Positions 1 to 11,079 are shown, numbered from the stretch's first letter. The stretch is 35,673 nucleotides of DNA from Singulisphaera sp. GP187 (GCA_945871815.1 CAMBXM010000020.1:1-35673); one strand, 5' to 3'. Notes: generated from the letters alone by a model not told the origin. A program made the numbers and translations.

Positions 1-2038
1 GCGCTTGCAGTTCGCGCACCAACGTATCGGCAGCGTAGACGTGCTTCAGGGCTTCCAGGATGGCGCGCGGATGCACGCAAACGCTTCGTTCCGAGTGGTC
101 GCGGAACAAGAACTCGTTGCCGAGAGACTCGATGTTCCCGTCGAACAGAAGACCGACGAGGCGGCGCTGCACGTCGATGACCGGACTCCCTGAGTTGCCT
201 CCGGTCGAATCACAGGTGCACACGAAGTCGACAGGCGTCAGCGGATCGAGGCGCGGCATCGCCTCAGTCCACGCCGCCGGCAAGTCAAAGGGCGGCCGCC
301 CATCGAACTCGTTGCTGCGCGCGAACAGTCCTTGCATCAGCGTGCGCCAAGGAGCGATGGTGCCGTTGTAGCCGTAGCCGCGTACGAGACCGTCCGACAG
401 GCGCAGGGTCATCGATGCGTCGGGGCTGACGGCGTGACCGTAGACCGCGAACACCGCCTGCCCGAACTGTGCCATCACGGCGCGTTCGCGCACTTCGAGG
501 TCCTCGGCCTCCCGGCGCGCCGCCGCGACGATCGGCCACAGCGGCCGCGCGAGCCGCAGCAGCAGATCCTCATGGTTCTGGATCGCATCGCGCCCAGATG
601 CTTCGACGGCCGCGAACTGCAGCGCATCCCCGAGCAAGGTCGCACGCAAGCGCTCCGCCACGGCATCGGGCGCCTCGCCGTCGAGCACGACTGCGAGATA
701 CGGATCGCCTTGTGGCAACCAGGCCCGAGCACGTTCGAGATGGTCGACGAAGAAGGCGCGCTGCAGATCGGAATCATCGCTCGCGCGCGACTTCTTCACG
801 GACTCCAGCGGGCGCGCATCGCCGCCATGCGCCATGGCTACTAGCGCGAGCGCACGTTGCAGCGGTAGCCACCCGCCGGCGGAATGGAAGTGCAAGCGGC
901 CTTCGCTCGAGCGACGCGCTGCGGCAATCTCGGCGATGCTGGCAAACAGACCGCCAAAGCGCAGAGCCAGCGCTGGATCGGCGGCGAGTCGGGCCTGCAG
1001 CTTCTGTTCGCCGGCCACCTTGCTCGCCATGAACGCCGGATCCTGGAGCGCGCCGTGTTCACCGCGATAGAGCTTCTGGCCGTTCTCGTAGCTGAGCAAT
1101 GCCGAGCGAAGCTTCTGTTCTCGCTCAGGCTCCCCGTCGATCGCGGCGCGCAGTATCGCAAGGCGGTGATCGATTTGCTCACGCACCCGCGGGTAGCGCA
1201 CGTCGCGTAGGTACTCGAGCTGCTTGCTGCCGAGGAGGCGCTGCGTGCGACCGGGATTGCCGGCCAAGAACACGAGTTGCCCCTCGCTCGGACCGTCACT
1301 CCATTCAAAGTGCGTGCCCTTGGTGTCTACCGGCGCGTCACCCTCCCAAGCGCGGCAGAAGGCAAAGTCGATGCTGTGGCGTGGGTAGACGAAGTTGTCG
1401 GGGTCACCGCCGAAATGCGCGATCTGCAGATGCGGCGCCATGACCAGCCGCACATCGTCGAACACCCGGTACTGGTAGAGCTGCCATTGCGCGCCGTGGA
1501 ACAGCGACACTACCTCCGCCCGCAGCAACGGCGCGGCGGCAGCGGCGGCGGCAAGGACGCGCTCCTCGTTGGCGCTCCGCTTCTTGGCCGCGGTCGCCGG
1601 ATCGTCAGTCGCTGCGATCCCGGCTTCCATGCGCTCGGTGATGTCGCACATCGCGACGAGTTGCTCGACCGCCAGCTCCGGTAGGCGGAGCTCGTCGGCG
1701 TAGCTGGTCGCAACGAAGCCGTCGCGCACGAGATCGCCAGCGCCCCCATGACGAGCAAGCGCGCTGCTGACGCAGTGGTGATTGGTCAGGATCAGGCCCT
1801 GCGACGACACGAATGACGCGGAACACCCGGCGCCGAATCGCAGGGTTGCGAGCCGCACAGCGTCGAACCACCTCGGGTCCGGCGTGAAGTCATAGGTGCT
1901 CTGCAACCATTGCGTCGGCGGCTCGTGGAAGGTCCACATCCGGCCGAGACCGAGTTCGCCTTGCGCCCGCAGCGATACGCTCGCCAGCAGCAGCAACAGA
2001 GCGGCGACTCCGCGCGCGAGTCCCGTGCGCGCGTTCAC
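1..2038 (-). CDS. S46 family dipeptidyl-peptidase (DPP7/DPP11 type), 3' end outside window
   Basis: This is an exported serine exopeptidase that would release dipeptides from the N-terminus of peptides in the periplasm. About 679 codons are visible; family members run to about 700 residues, so only the C-terminal end is missing. A signal peptide occupies residues 1-25. The chymotrypsin-like triad can be read directly: TNHHC at 85-89 (His), GGDPDNFVYPRHSIDF with Asp224, and TGGNSGSPV with Ser616. Eighteen residues after the Ser lies Gly634 in FDGN, the place where DPP11 enzymes carry Arg; Gly is the DPP7 state, which favours hydrophobic P1 residues (family knowledge). The GTG start at 2038 overlaps the TGA of the upstream dehydrogenase gene as GTGA, so the two are translationally coupled. 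Family assignment is secure; specificity is inferred. Confidence 0.93.
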   Translation of the reverse strand, partial: MNARTGLARGVAALLLLLASVSLRAQGELGLGRMWTFHEPPTQWLQSTYDFTPDPRWFDAVRLATLRFGAGCSASFVSSQGLILTNHHCVSSALARHGGAGDLVRDGFVATSYADELRLPELAVEQLVAMCDITERMEAGIAATDDPATAAKKRSANEERVLAAAAAAAPLLRAEVVSLFHGAQWQLYQYRVFDDVRLVMAPHLQIAHFGGDPDNFVYPRHSIDFAFCRAWEGDAPVDTKGTHFEWSDGPSEGQLVFLAGNPGRTQRLLGSKQLEYLRDVRYPRVREQIDHRLAILRAAIDGEPEREQKLRSALLSYENGQKLYRGEHGALQDPAFMASKVAGEQKLQARLAADPALALRFGGLFASIAEIAAARRSSEGRLHFHSAGGWLPLQRALALVAMAHGGDARPLESVKKSRASDDSDLQRAFFVDHLERARAWLPQGDPYLAVVLDGEAPDAVAERLRATLLGDALQFAAVEASGRDAIQNHEDLLLRLARPLWPIVAAARREAEDLEVRERAVMAQFGQAVFAVYGHAVSPDASMTLRLSDGLVRGYGYNGTIAPWRTLMQGLFARSNEFDGRPPFDLPAAWTEAMPRLDPLTPVDFVCTCDSTGGNSGSPVIDVQRRLVGLLFDGNIESLGNEFLFRDHSERSVCVHPRAILEALKHVYAADTLVRELQA

Positions 2039-3171
2039 TTGGCCTTGCTCTTCCACGCCAGCAGCACTTCTTGCTCGCGCTCAGGTTTGAGCCCGGTGCG
2101 TTGGAACGGACGGTCGCCGCGTTCGGTCTTGGCCCATGCGAGCGTGTCGCGAATCGTGTCGGCCAGAGGGCGAAACGTGAGACCGTTCTGAATCGCACGC
2201 TCGTTCTCGTAACGGCGCCGTGCATCCCGTGGGATCCACAGCGGCATCTCCATCCATGGACCGACTTGCTGTTCGAGCAGGAACTCCTCGTCCACCCACG
2301 TCAGCGAACCCGGAGTACTGGTCGCGTTGCGACACCCCTGCAGCACCTGCTCCATGGTCACCGGGCCGGAGTAGCCGACCGCGTTGAACACGCCACAGAG
2401 GCGCTTCTCGAGAATGTGAACCATCCAATCAGCGAGGTCCCGAACATCGATCATCTGCACCTCGGCATCGCGGTCGCCCGGGGCGAGCATCTCGCCGCCG
2501 CGATCAGCTCGTACTGGCCACCAAGTGAACCGATCACTGGTGTCGCGCGGACCGACGATCAGGCCAGGCCGCACGTTGGCCACCTTGCCTGGCATCGCCG
2601 CTTCGGCTGCGGCTTCGCATCGCGCCTTGAGTGCCCCGTAATGCGGCATCGATTCGCGAATCGTGCGCACGGCGACAACCTGCTCGTCGGTGACCTTGCC
2701 AACCGCCGCGTTTTCGTCGAAGGAGTTGGGCCCACTTTCTGGCTCCTCGTAGACGGACACGGTGCTGACAAACAGATACTGCTGTGCCGTCGCCGCGAAG
2801 AGCTTGGCCGTCGCTTCGACGTGCGCCGGCACGTAGCCAGAGTTGTCGATGATCGCGTCGAAGGTCCGCCCCTTCAGGGCTTCGAGATCTCCGCTCTCAC
2901 GGTCGCCCTTCAGGTGTTCGAGTTCTGGAAACAGCTCGCCGTTGGTCTTGCCGCGATGGAAGAGCGCGACCGTGTGGCCTCGCGCCAGCGCACTCTGCAC
3001 GAAATGCGGCCCGAGGAACCCGGTGCCTCCGAGCACGAGCAAGCTCAGGGGCTTGGGCGCTGGAATGGCGCGCTGCCTATCAACTCCGGCAGCGAGGGAA
3101 TGAGCGGCGAGTGGTGCCGCCGCAGCAGCGGCGACCCCCGAGAGAAAGGAACGGCGAGTCGAATCAGTCAT
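2035..3171 (-). CDS. Tat-exported NAD-dependent epimerase/dehydratase (extended SDR fold)
   Basis: A Rossmann-fold oxidoreductase or epimerase of 378 residues. The N-terminus carries a twin-arginine signal (STRRSFLSG, then an Ala-rich segment), so a folded, cofactor-loaded enzyme is probably exported. The dinucleotide-binding glycine motif GGTGFLG follows at about residues 45-51. A serine-rich strand (FVSTVSVY) and YGALK, a YxxxK catalytic pair, are both present. The ATG at 3171 was chosen because it begins just before the RR motif and has AGAGG 8 nt upstream; a GTG 54 bp further up adds no recognisable protein. The gene ends inside the start of the S46 peptidase gene, so the two form an operon. 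The substrate cannot be told; nucleotide-sugar epimerases and reductases share these motifs. Confidence 0.88.
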   Translation of the reverse strand: MTDSTRRSFLSGVAAAAAAPLAAHSLAAGVDRQRAIPAPKPLSLLVLGGTGFLGPHFVQSALARGHTVALFHRGKTNGELFPELEHLKGDRESGDLEALKGRTFDAIIDNSGYVPAHVEATAKLFAATAQQYLFVSTVSVYEEPESGPNSFDENAAVGKVTDEQVVAVRTIRESMPHYGALKARCEAAAEAAMPGKVANVRPGLIVGPRDTSDRFTWWPVRADRGGEMLAPGDRDAEVQMIDVRDLADWMVHILEKRLCGVFNAVGYSGPVTMEQVLQGCRNATSTPGSLTWVDEEFLLEQQVGPWMEMPLWIPRDARRRYENERAIQNGLTFRPLADTIRDTLAWAKTERGDRPFQRTGLKPEREQEVLLAWKSKAK

Positions 3172-3372
3172 GCGAAGTGCCTCTACGCGCCATCGACGAT
3201 CGACGTTGGCGTGTTCTGGATCCACGTGAGCCTAGAAGTGGTTTGCCAAAGCGCCAGCGACTGCGATCGCCCCATGGCGAGATCCCTGCTAGCCAAGGCA
3301 TGGACCTGAACATCGCGCGAACCTCGGCCGCAACGAGTTGGAATGCCCGCAGCCGAAGCCGGTCGAGGGCAA

Positions 3373-3378
3373 TAGACT
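3373..3378 (+). promoter_or_regulatory. Candidate -10 hexamer (TAGACT) of a leaderless gene
   Basis: TAGACT lies 7 nt before the ATG of the propeller lipoprotein. There is no Shine-Dalgarno sequence close to that ATG and no convincing -35 box. It fits the TANNNT pattern seen before seven other starts in this window. Confidence 0.4.
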
Positions 3379-3385
3379 CGGCTTC

Positions 3386-5239
<1,854 letters not shown>

Positions 5240-5250
5240 AAGTCTGCGCA

Positions 5251-6573
5251 TCAGACGTCGAGCGCGCCCGTGCTGTCAGCAAACTCGTCGACCTTGACCC
5301 CACTCGCGCGCAACACGCTGACGTAGAGATTCGCCATCGGCGTCTCCTGCTGAAGTTGCAGATGCCGGTCACCGCGATGGCCGCCGCAGAGCAGCACCGG
5401 CAGATCTTCGTGGTTGTGGCGATCGCCGTCGCTGAGACCACTGCCGAACACCACCATGGTTCGCTCCAACAAGCGCGCACCGCTCACTTCCCTGGCCTCC
5501 AACTGCTGCAAGAACGCAGCAAACCGCTCGATGTGGAACCTGACGATCGCGCGCACGCCGGCAAGCTTGTGCGCGTCGCCGCCGTGGTGACTGAGATCGT
5601 GATGCCCTTCCGGCACGCCGAGGAATCGATAACTACGATTGCTGCCAGCGTTGCCGAGCATCAGTGACGCCACGCGCGTCTGGTCGGTGGCGAGCGCCAG
5701 CGAGAGCAACTCGTACATCGCGTCGAGTCGATGCGCGAAATCCCCGCTGCCTTCGAGTAGGCCAGCCGACACGTCAGGGACATCGACGACCTGCTTCGCT
5801 TCTTGCTCGATGCGACGTTCCAGCTCGCGAACGCTGTCGAGGTACTCGTCGAGCTTCTGCCGGTCCCGACCACCGAGTTCGCGCGCGAGGCTCTCGGCGT
5901 CGCCGCGCACTGCATCGAGCACACTCCCGGTGCGGGCTCGTTGACGTTGCTGCGCCGACTGGTCCATCGCACTCTCGGGATCCCCGAACAGTCGGGCAAA
6001 CACCGCGCGCGGCTCGGTCTCCTTGGCAACCGGCGTCTGCTTTGTGCGCCAACTGATGTTGTTGCTGTAGGCACACGAATAGCCAGAGTCGCAAATGCCC
6101 GCCGCGACGCCGCGCTCGGTGCCCAACTCGAGCGACGCAAAGCGCGTGGCCTCGCCGATCGCCTTGGCAAGCACTTGGTCCACGGACACGCCGACATGGA
6201 CGTCGGCGCCACCCGTTTTCCGCGGGTGCGCACAGGTCAAGAACGACGCCGCTTCACGGGCGTGGTCGCCGGGGCCATCGCCATGCGCACGGCCACCGTC
6301 AAGGGCAAGGCCAGAGATGATAGTGACCCGCGATCGAACGGGCTCGAGCGGCTCCAGCAAGTACGGCAGCCTCGGGGTCTTGCCTGCTGCTGGCGTCCAC
6401 TCGTCGAGCTTCACGCCGCTCGGCAAGTACACGAACAGAGCACGACGCGGCGACATCGGGGGCGACGACACCGCCTTGGCCATCGCGTCGAGCCAGGGCA
6501 CGGCAATGGCAGTAGCGGTCCCGCGCAGGAACGTGCGTCGGTCGAGCGATCGGTTTTGAAAGGCAGCCGTCAT
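5251..6573 (-). CDS. DUF1552 family protein, Tat-exported
   Basis: A 440-residue protein of a family frequent in Planctomycetota and related phyla and almost always next to a DUF1592-type cytochrome protein, as here. The N-terminus has a twin-arginine signal (LDRRTFLRG, then a hydrophobic segment). Family-like stretches include FVYLPSGVKLDEWTPA, HGDGPGDHA, CAYSNNISW, and a His-rich segment (HHDLSHHGGDAHK) near residue 335 that looks like a metal site. Its ATG overlaps the upstream gene's stop as ATGA, and GAGG sits 7 nt before it, so translation is coupled. The biochemical activity of the family is not established; an exported metal-dependent hydrolase or an electron-transfer partner of the cytochrome is possible. 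Confidence 0.9.
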   Translation of the reverse strand: MTAAFQNRSLDRRTFLRGTATAIAVPWLDAMAKAVSSPPMSPRRALFVYLPSGVKLDEWTPAAGKTPRLPYLLEPLEPVRSRVTIISGLALDGGRAHGDGPGDHAREAASFLTCAHPRKTGGADVHVGVSVDQVLAKAIGEATRFASLELGTERGVAAGICDSGYSCAYSNNISWRTKQTPVAKETEPRAVFARLFGDPESAMDQSAQQRQRARTGSVLDAVRGDAESLARELGGRDRQKLDEYLDSVRELERRIEQEAKQVVDVPDVSAGLLEGSGDFAHRLDAMYELLSLALATDQTRVASLMLGNAGSNRSYRFLGVPEGHHDLSHHGGDAHKLAGVRAIVRFHIERFAAFLQQLEAREVSGARLLERTMVVFGSGLSDGDRHNHEDLPVLLCGGHRGDRHLQLQQETPMANLYVSVLRASGVKVDEFADSTGALDV

Positions 6574-8840
6574 CGAAGGACCTCGCGATGCGTGAACGCC
6601 GGCGTCGCCACGAGGATCGCCAGCAAGTCGGCAATCGTCACGACACCGAGCGCCGCCTTTTGGTCGACTGCAAGGTCGAGCGCCAATCGTTCGCTGGCGG
6701 TCGCCTCGCGGCCGACGCCATAGACGAACAGCTTGCGCAACATCGTGCGCGGAAACGCCGGGTTGTCGACCAGCAAGGCTCGGAGCGCTGCTTCGCCGTC
6801 CAATTGCGTGCCATCAGGCAGCGTCGCCGAGGCATCGATCGGATCGCCGTCGACCTGATCGCGGAACTGCCCGATCGCATCGAAGCGCTCGAGCGCGAGC
6901 CCAAATGCGTCCATCCGCGCATGGCAACTCGCGCAGGCCTCGCGCGCGCGATGCGCCGCGAGCTGCTCGCGTAGAACGCGCGGCGCGCGCACCGAGGACT
7001 CACTGGCAAAGATCGCATTGCCCGGTGGCGGCGGCGGCGGCGCCTGATCGAGGAGATTCTCGAGCACCCACTTACCGCGCTTGACTGGCGATGTGCGCGT
7101 CGGGTTCGAGGTGACCAAAAGGAAGCTCGCGTGGCCGAGGAGGCCGCGGCGGCGCCGCGCATTCCCTTCGAGCTTCACGCGCACGAACTCGTCGCCGAAG
7201 GCGCCGTCGAAGCCGTAGAAGTGCGCCAAGGCGGCGTCGAGGTAGGTGAAGTCGCTGTCCAACAAAGTCCGCACGTCGAGTCCCTCCGCAAGCACGGCTT
7301 GAAACAGCAACTCGGTCTCGCGCCGCATCGAGGCTCGCAACGTGTCGGTAAAGGCCGGGAAGAGCGACGGGTCCGGCGTCCGCACGTCGAGGGCCCGCAA
7401 TTCGAGCCACTGGGACGCGAAGTTCTGGCTCAAACGCGCAGCCCGCGGATCGCGCAGCATGCGCTCGAGCTGGCGTTTCAGGGTCAAGGGCTCTTGCAGC
7501 TTGCCGCTGCGTCCCAGGGCAGCAAGTTCGTCGTCGGGCACGCTGCTCCACAGCAAGAACGACAGGCGTACGGCCAGCTCCGGAGCAGGCACCGGCTCGA
7601 TCGTCAATGCCGTGCCTCTGCCGACCTTGGACTTCGGCTCGATGCGGAACAGGAATCGCGGCGAGAGCAACGCAGCCGTCAAGAGCTGACGTGACGCCTC
7701 GTCGCGCGGTGCCCCGTTCTTAATGGCGCGCACGGCCACGTCAGCCAACAGCTTTGCCTGCTGCGGCGAAGCTTCGTGTCGATACACCCGCGACGCGATC
7801 ACCCGCGCCAGCACCGACCAGTCAGAGTGCTCGTGCGGCGCGAGCCAGTCCTGCTGAGTTGGACGCGGCCGAAGGTCCAGTGGCCCTTCGACCGCGATCC
7901 AGTCCACCATCAGATTCCGATCGCGGAGTTGTGGATCGGGGTGCTGGGGATCCCAGAAGTCGTTGACGAAGGCGATCGCGATTCGATGGCGACCGCGCCC
8001 GATCGGGATCGTCACGGTCTCGACCCTTGGCTCTCGCTGCCGCACCTCGATCGCGCACAGCTCGCGCCCATCGATCGCCACGGTCATGCGCGCCGGCTCA
8101 TCGCCCGCCTGGGTCGCGCCCACGAACACCGCAATGCGGTAGTTGCCGTCGCGCGGCAGTTCGACTTCGGTCGCAATCGTCGCGTTGGCATACAAGTTGG
8201 CGACGTCGCCCGACGAATCGAAGGCCGCACCATCGACTGCTTCCATGCGCTCGGCTTCGACTTGCTGCCGCGCCGGCGACTCCGGGTGTTCGCCATGGAA
8301 CACTTGCCCTGCGACATCGGCTGCCGCCGCGAGATAGGACTCCAGATGCAACGTCGAGAATGACAACGCGTCACCGATGTTGTCGAAGCCGTAGCCGAGG
8401 TCATTGGCAGGGAACTGATCCGCGCGCGCAGTCACCACGCCAAACAGATCGAAGACCGCATACTCCCACTCGACCCTCGACAGCCGTCGCACCGTGACGC
8501 GCAGAGGCAAAGGAACGAGCTGCGGCACCTCGGCGGCGAGCACTGCAGCACCGTCAGCGAGCAACTGCACCCGCTCGGTGCTGGTGAGCAGTTCGGCTTC
8601 TCGGGGCGGCATCACGCCAGCATGAACCTGGTCTAGCGCTCGACGCAGTGCTGTGAGCCACTCGACCTTCGGCCCATGCGGCAGGGTCTCGAAGTCGATT
8701 CCGCCCTTCTTCGCCGCCGAATCGTGGCACTCGATGCATCGCTGCGCGAAGGTCGCGACGATGCGCTCGGTCGGGCCTTGCTGGCTGCGACAAACGGCAA
8801 CGACGCACAACACGGCCAGGATGACGTTGGGATGACGCAC
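6570..8840 (-). CDS. Planctomycete-type cytochrome c protein with DUF1587/DUF1592/DUF1588/DUF1585 domains
   Basis: A 756-residue exported haem protein. A signal peptide (residues 1-19) precedes an N-terminal haem site CIECH at 35-39, in a PSCyt1-like domain. A DUF1587-like region follows. A beta-rich insert (NYRIAVFVGATQAGDEPARM) resembles the carbohydrate-binding-like module often found in these proteins. The DUF1592 region comes next, and a second CxxCH (CASCH) lies in the DUF1588 region, then DUF1585 at the C-terminus. Start choice: the GTG at 8840 gives a clean signal peptide and has TAAGCT 8 nt upstream; in-frame starts at 8879 and 8915 would add about 13-25 non-hydrophobic residues. It is translationally coupled to the DUF1552 gene. 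The substrate is unknown; polysaccharide oxidation has been suggested for such pairs. Confidence 0.9.
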   Translation of the reverse strand: MRHPNVILAVLCVVAVCRSQQGPTERIVATFAQRCIECHDSAAKKGGIDFETLPHGPKVEWLTALRRALDQVHAGVMPPREAELLTSTERVQLLADGAAVLAAEVPQLVPLPLRVTVRRLSRVEWEYAVFDLFGVVTARADQFPANDLGYGFDNIGDALSFSTLHLESYLAAAADVAGQVFHGEHPESPARQQVEAERMEAVDGAAFDSSGDVANLYANATIATEVELPRDGNYRIAVFVGATQAGDEPARMTVAIDGRELCAIEVRQREPRVETVTIPIGRGRHRIAIAFVNDFWDPQHPDPQLRDRNLMVDWIAVEGPLDLRPRPTQQDWLAPHEHSDWSVLARVIASRVYRHEASPQQAKLLADVAVRAIKNGAPRDEASRQLLTAALLSPRFLFRIEPKSKVGRGTALTIEPVPAPELAVRLSFLLWSSVPDDELAALGRSGKLQEPLTLKRQLERMLRDPRAARLSQNFASQWLELRALDVRTPDPSLFPAFTDTLRASMRRETELLFQAVLAEGLDVRTLLDSDFTYLDAALAHFYGFDGAFGDEFVRVKLEGNARRRRGLLGHASFLLVTSNPTRTSPVKRGKWVLENLLDQAPPPPPPGNAIFASESSVRAPRVLREQLAAHRAREACASCHARMDAFGLALERFDAIGQFRDQVDGDPIDASATLPDGTQLDGEAALRALLVDNPAFPRTMLRKLFVYGVGREATASERLALDLAVDQKAALGVVTIADLLAILVATPAFTHREVLR

Positions 8841-8848
8841 TCCACGAC

Positions 8849-8854
8849 AGCTTA
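8849..8854 (-). promoter_or_regulatory. Candidate -10 hexamer (TAAGCT) before the GTG start at 8840
   Basis: TAAGCT ends 8 nt before the GTG. It supports the shorter start of the cytochrome protein and a leaderless message. No clear -35 box was seen. Confidence 0.35.
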
Positions 8855-8932
8855 GCAGCGCATGACCGCGCGGTGACATTGGGCGCCGAGCGCTGGCGTA
8901 GAGAGGTCGGCTCACACTCCGGAGATCCTTCG

Positions 8933-10048
8933 ATGCAACGCTCTCTCACCGCCGTCTTGCTGCTGGCCAATCTCGCCTGCGCCCAGAACTTCCTCTACCT
9001 GCCGGCATCGCTGTCGCCAAACACGGTCGAGCTGCCGAGCTACAACCTGCGGCCGTTCATGCAGACGAACAGCCGCGTGCAGATGTTCTTCAGCGCGGCG
9101 GAAACCGGCAGCAGCTCCTTCACCGCCAGCGCCCTGTCGCTGCGCTACGACGGTCCGATCCCCCAGGTTGGAGCGCCCGGCCCGTTCACGGTACAGCGCC
9201 TCCGCGTGGGCGTCGGCGCCACCGCTGTCGGCCAACCCAGTGCGTCCTTTGGCTCCAACCTATCGCAGCCATTGGTCCCCGTGTTCGACAGCGCGTTCAG
9301 CTACATGCCGGATCCGGGCTCGGCCTTCCCGCACCCGTGGGCCGCGCCGGCCAACTCCATGCGGATCCCGTTCAGTGCTCCAGCCAACATCGTGATCCCT
9401 GTTGGCGGCTGGCTGGTCGTCGATGTGCAGATGGAAGGCAACAACATCGCCAACTTCGGCTTCTCGCACGCCATCGTCGACGGTTTCACCGGCACGGGCG
9501 GCGCTGTGAACGGCACCGCCACGAGTTTCGGGCAGGGTTGCAGCGTCACCAACGGCGGCCCGACCGCAACGATGACCACGACCGGAACGCACGCCCCGGG
9601 CGCGGCGCATTTCGTCTCGGGCCAGAACCTCGGCGCCAGCACGCTGGCGCTCGCCATCCTCAGCGGCAGCAACACCACGAGCCAGTTCGGAGCGCTGCCG
9701 TGGAACCTGCCCGCAACGGGCTGCAACCTCTACACCGATCTCGACCTCAGCTTCGTGATGTTCACGGACGCGGCGGGTGCGATTGCACCGAACCAGCAGA
9801 TGGGCGCTATCTCCGTGCCGGCCAACTCCGCCTTCAGCGGTGTCACGATCTATGAGCAGTTGGTCGCGATCGTCCCCGGCGCCAACCCCTTCGACCTCGT
9901 GCTGAGTGATGCGCGCGCCATCACGCTCGGCTCCTTCACGCCGCCGTCGATCGGGGTCTACAGTGTCTCGCACGGCGCCGACGCGAACGCCACGTTCGCT
10001 GACAGGGTCGAACCGTTCGGCTACGCTGCCCGGCTCGAAGTGAACTGA
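8933..10048 (+). CDS. Secreted protein of unknown function
   Basis: I do not recognise this 371-residue protein. It has a signal peptide (MQRSLTAVLLLANLACAQ) and no internal membrane segment. The rest is rich in Ser, Thr, Asn, Gly and Pro with alternating hydrophobics, suggesting an all-beta exported protein. Two short segments are similar to each other, one near ANSMRIPFSAPANIVIPVGG and one near APNQQMGAISVPANS. Cysteines are few (one in the signal, then GQGCS and ATGCN), so the last two could form a disulfide. The ATG at 8933 has GGAGA 7 nt upstream and opens directly into the signal peptide. The histidine kinase gene starts 2 bp after its stop, so the two are probably co-transcribed, and it could be an accessory or sensory partner of that system. 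Confidence 0.75.
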   Translation: MQRSLTAVLLLANLACAQNFLYLPASLSPNTVELPSYNLRPFMQTNSRVQMFFSAAETGSSSFTASALSLRYDGPIPQVGAPGPFTVQRLRVGVGATAVGQPSASFGSNLSQPLVPVFDSAFSYMPDPGSAFPHPWAAPANSMRIPFSAPANIVIPVGGWLVVDVQMEGNNIANFGFSHAIVDGFTGTGGAVNGTATSFGQGCSVTNGGPTATMTTTGTHAPGAAHFVSGQNLGASTLALAILSGSNTTSQFGALPWNLPATGCNLYTDLDLSFVMFTDAAGAIAPNQQMGAISVPANSAFSGVTIYEQLVAIVPGANPFDLVLSDARAITLGSFTPPSIGVYSVSHGADANATFADRVEPFGYAARLEVN

Positions 10049-10050
10049 CG

Positions 10051-11079
10051 TTGACCCGTTTCGGACCGCCCCTCACCTCCTGCCTGCTCGCCGCCAACTT
10101 GGCCTTGGTCGGTTGGTGGACATGGTTTCAAGTGACCCAGGCAGCGGAGTTGCAGACCGCCGGGCAGTTTCTGGCGAACGGCGATGTCGACGGCGCCGCG
10201 CGCGCGCTGGGTGCAACCGATGCCAAGAAGCTGCCAGAACTGGCAGCGGCTCGGCGGCGCATGTTCTTGAGCGAAGGACTCGTGTTCACCGTCGTGCTCG
10301 CACTCGGCGGCGCGACGGTCGTGGCGCTGCTGCGTCGAGAAGCACGACTGCGCGCCGACCACGATCGATTCCTTGCTGGCGCGACGCACGAGCTGAAGAC
10401 CCCGCTGGCGACGATTCAGCTGTTGCTGGAGTCGTTGCGCGACGACCGACTGCCGCTCGAGAAACGCGCGCGGTACCTGCAGTCAGGCCTGCTCGAAGCC
10501 AACCGGCTCGAGAACGGGCTGACCAACTTGCTGACCGCCGCCGGACTCCGCGGCCGCACGCCGCGCCGAGGTGCACGCATCGATGGGGATTTCGCCGACG
10601 ATGTGCGACGGGCGATCCACCTGCTGCAACCACGCGCCGAAGCCGCTGGCGTGCAGATCTTCGTCGGCACGCTCCCGCCGATCGGTGTCACGCGCGATCC
10701 CGAGGCTATGCAGCTCGTGCTGCACAACCTGCTCGACAACGCCGTCAAGTACTCGCCCCGAGGCGGCACCGTACGCGTCGACCTCAGCACCGAACCTGCC
10801 GCCGCGCTGCTCCGTGTGAAAGACCAAGGGCTCGGCATGGACACCGACACGCTGGCCAACGCCTTCGTGCCGTTCTGGCGCGGCCGCGATTCGGGCACCG
10901 GCGGCACAGGGCTCGGTCTGTTCCTGGTCCGAGAACTCGTGCGCGCGCACGGTGGCGCGGTGGATGCTCGCAGCGATGGCGCGGGATGCGGGAGTGAGCT
11001 GCTCGTCAGACTGCCTCGTCGCGGGCCGCCGACGCCGAGCCAGCCAGAGGCCGCCGCACCAACCCGAGGCCTCGCGTGA
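10051..11079 (+). CDS. Membrane-bound sensor histidine kinase (HisKA-HATPase_c)
   Basis: A 342-residue sensor kinase. Two membrane helices (about 9-28 and 76-95) bracket a small periplasmic domain of roughly 45 residues, too short for a known ligand-binding fold. The phospho-accepting His113 lies in ATHELKTPL. The ATP-binding domain shows the N box HNLLDNA (225-231), G1 box DQGLGMD (258-264) and G2 box GTGGTGLGL (282-290), so it should be active. The start is TTG at 10051, 2 bp after the previous stop; no ATG or GTG would keep the first helix. Its end overlaps the response regulator start as GTGA, so the pair is coupled. The stimulus is unknown. The kinase-before-regulator order is the reverse of many OmpR-type operons. 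Confidence 0.92.
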   Translation: MTRFGPPLTSCLLAANLALVGWWTWFQVTQAAELQTAGQFLANGDVDGAARALGATDAKKLPELAAARRRMFLSEGLVFTVVLALGGATVVALLRREARLRADHDRFLAGATHELKTPLATIQLLLESLRDDRLPLEKRARYLQSGLLEANRLENGLTNLLTAAGLRGRTPRRGARIDGDFADDVRRAIHLLQPRAEAAGVQIFVGTLPPIGVTRDPEAMQLVLHNLLDNAVKYSPRGGTVRVDLSTEPAAALLRVKDQGLGMDTDTLANAFVPFWRGRDSGTGGTGLGLFLVRELVRAHGGAVDARSDGAGCGSELLVRLPRRGPPTPSQPEAAAPTRGLA

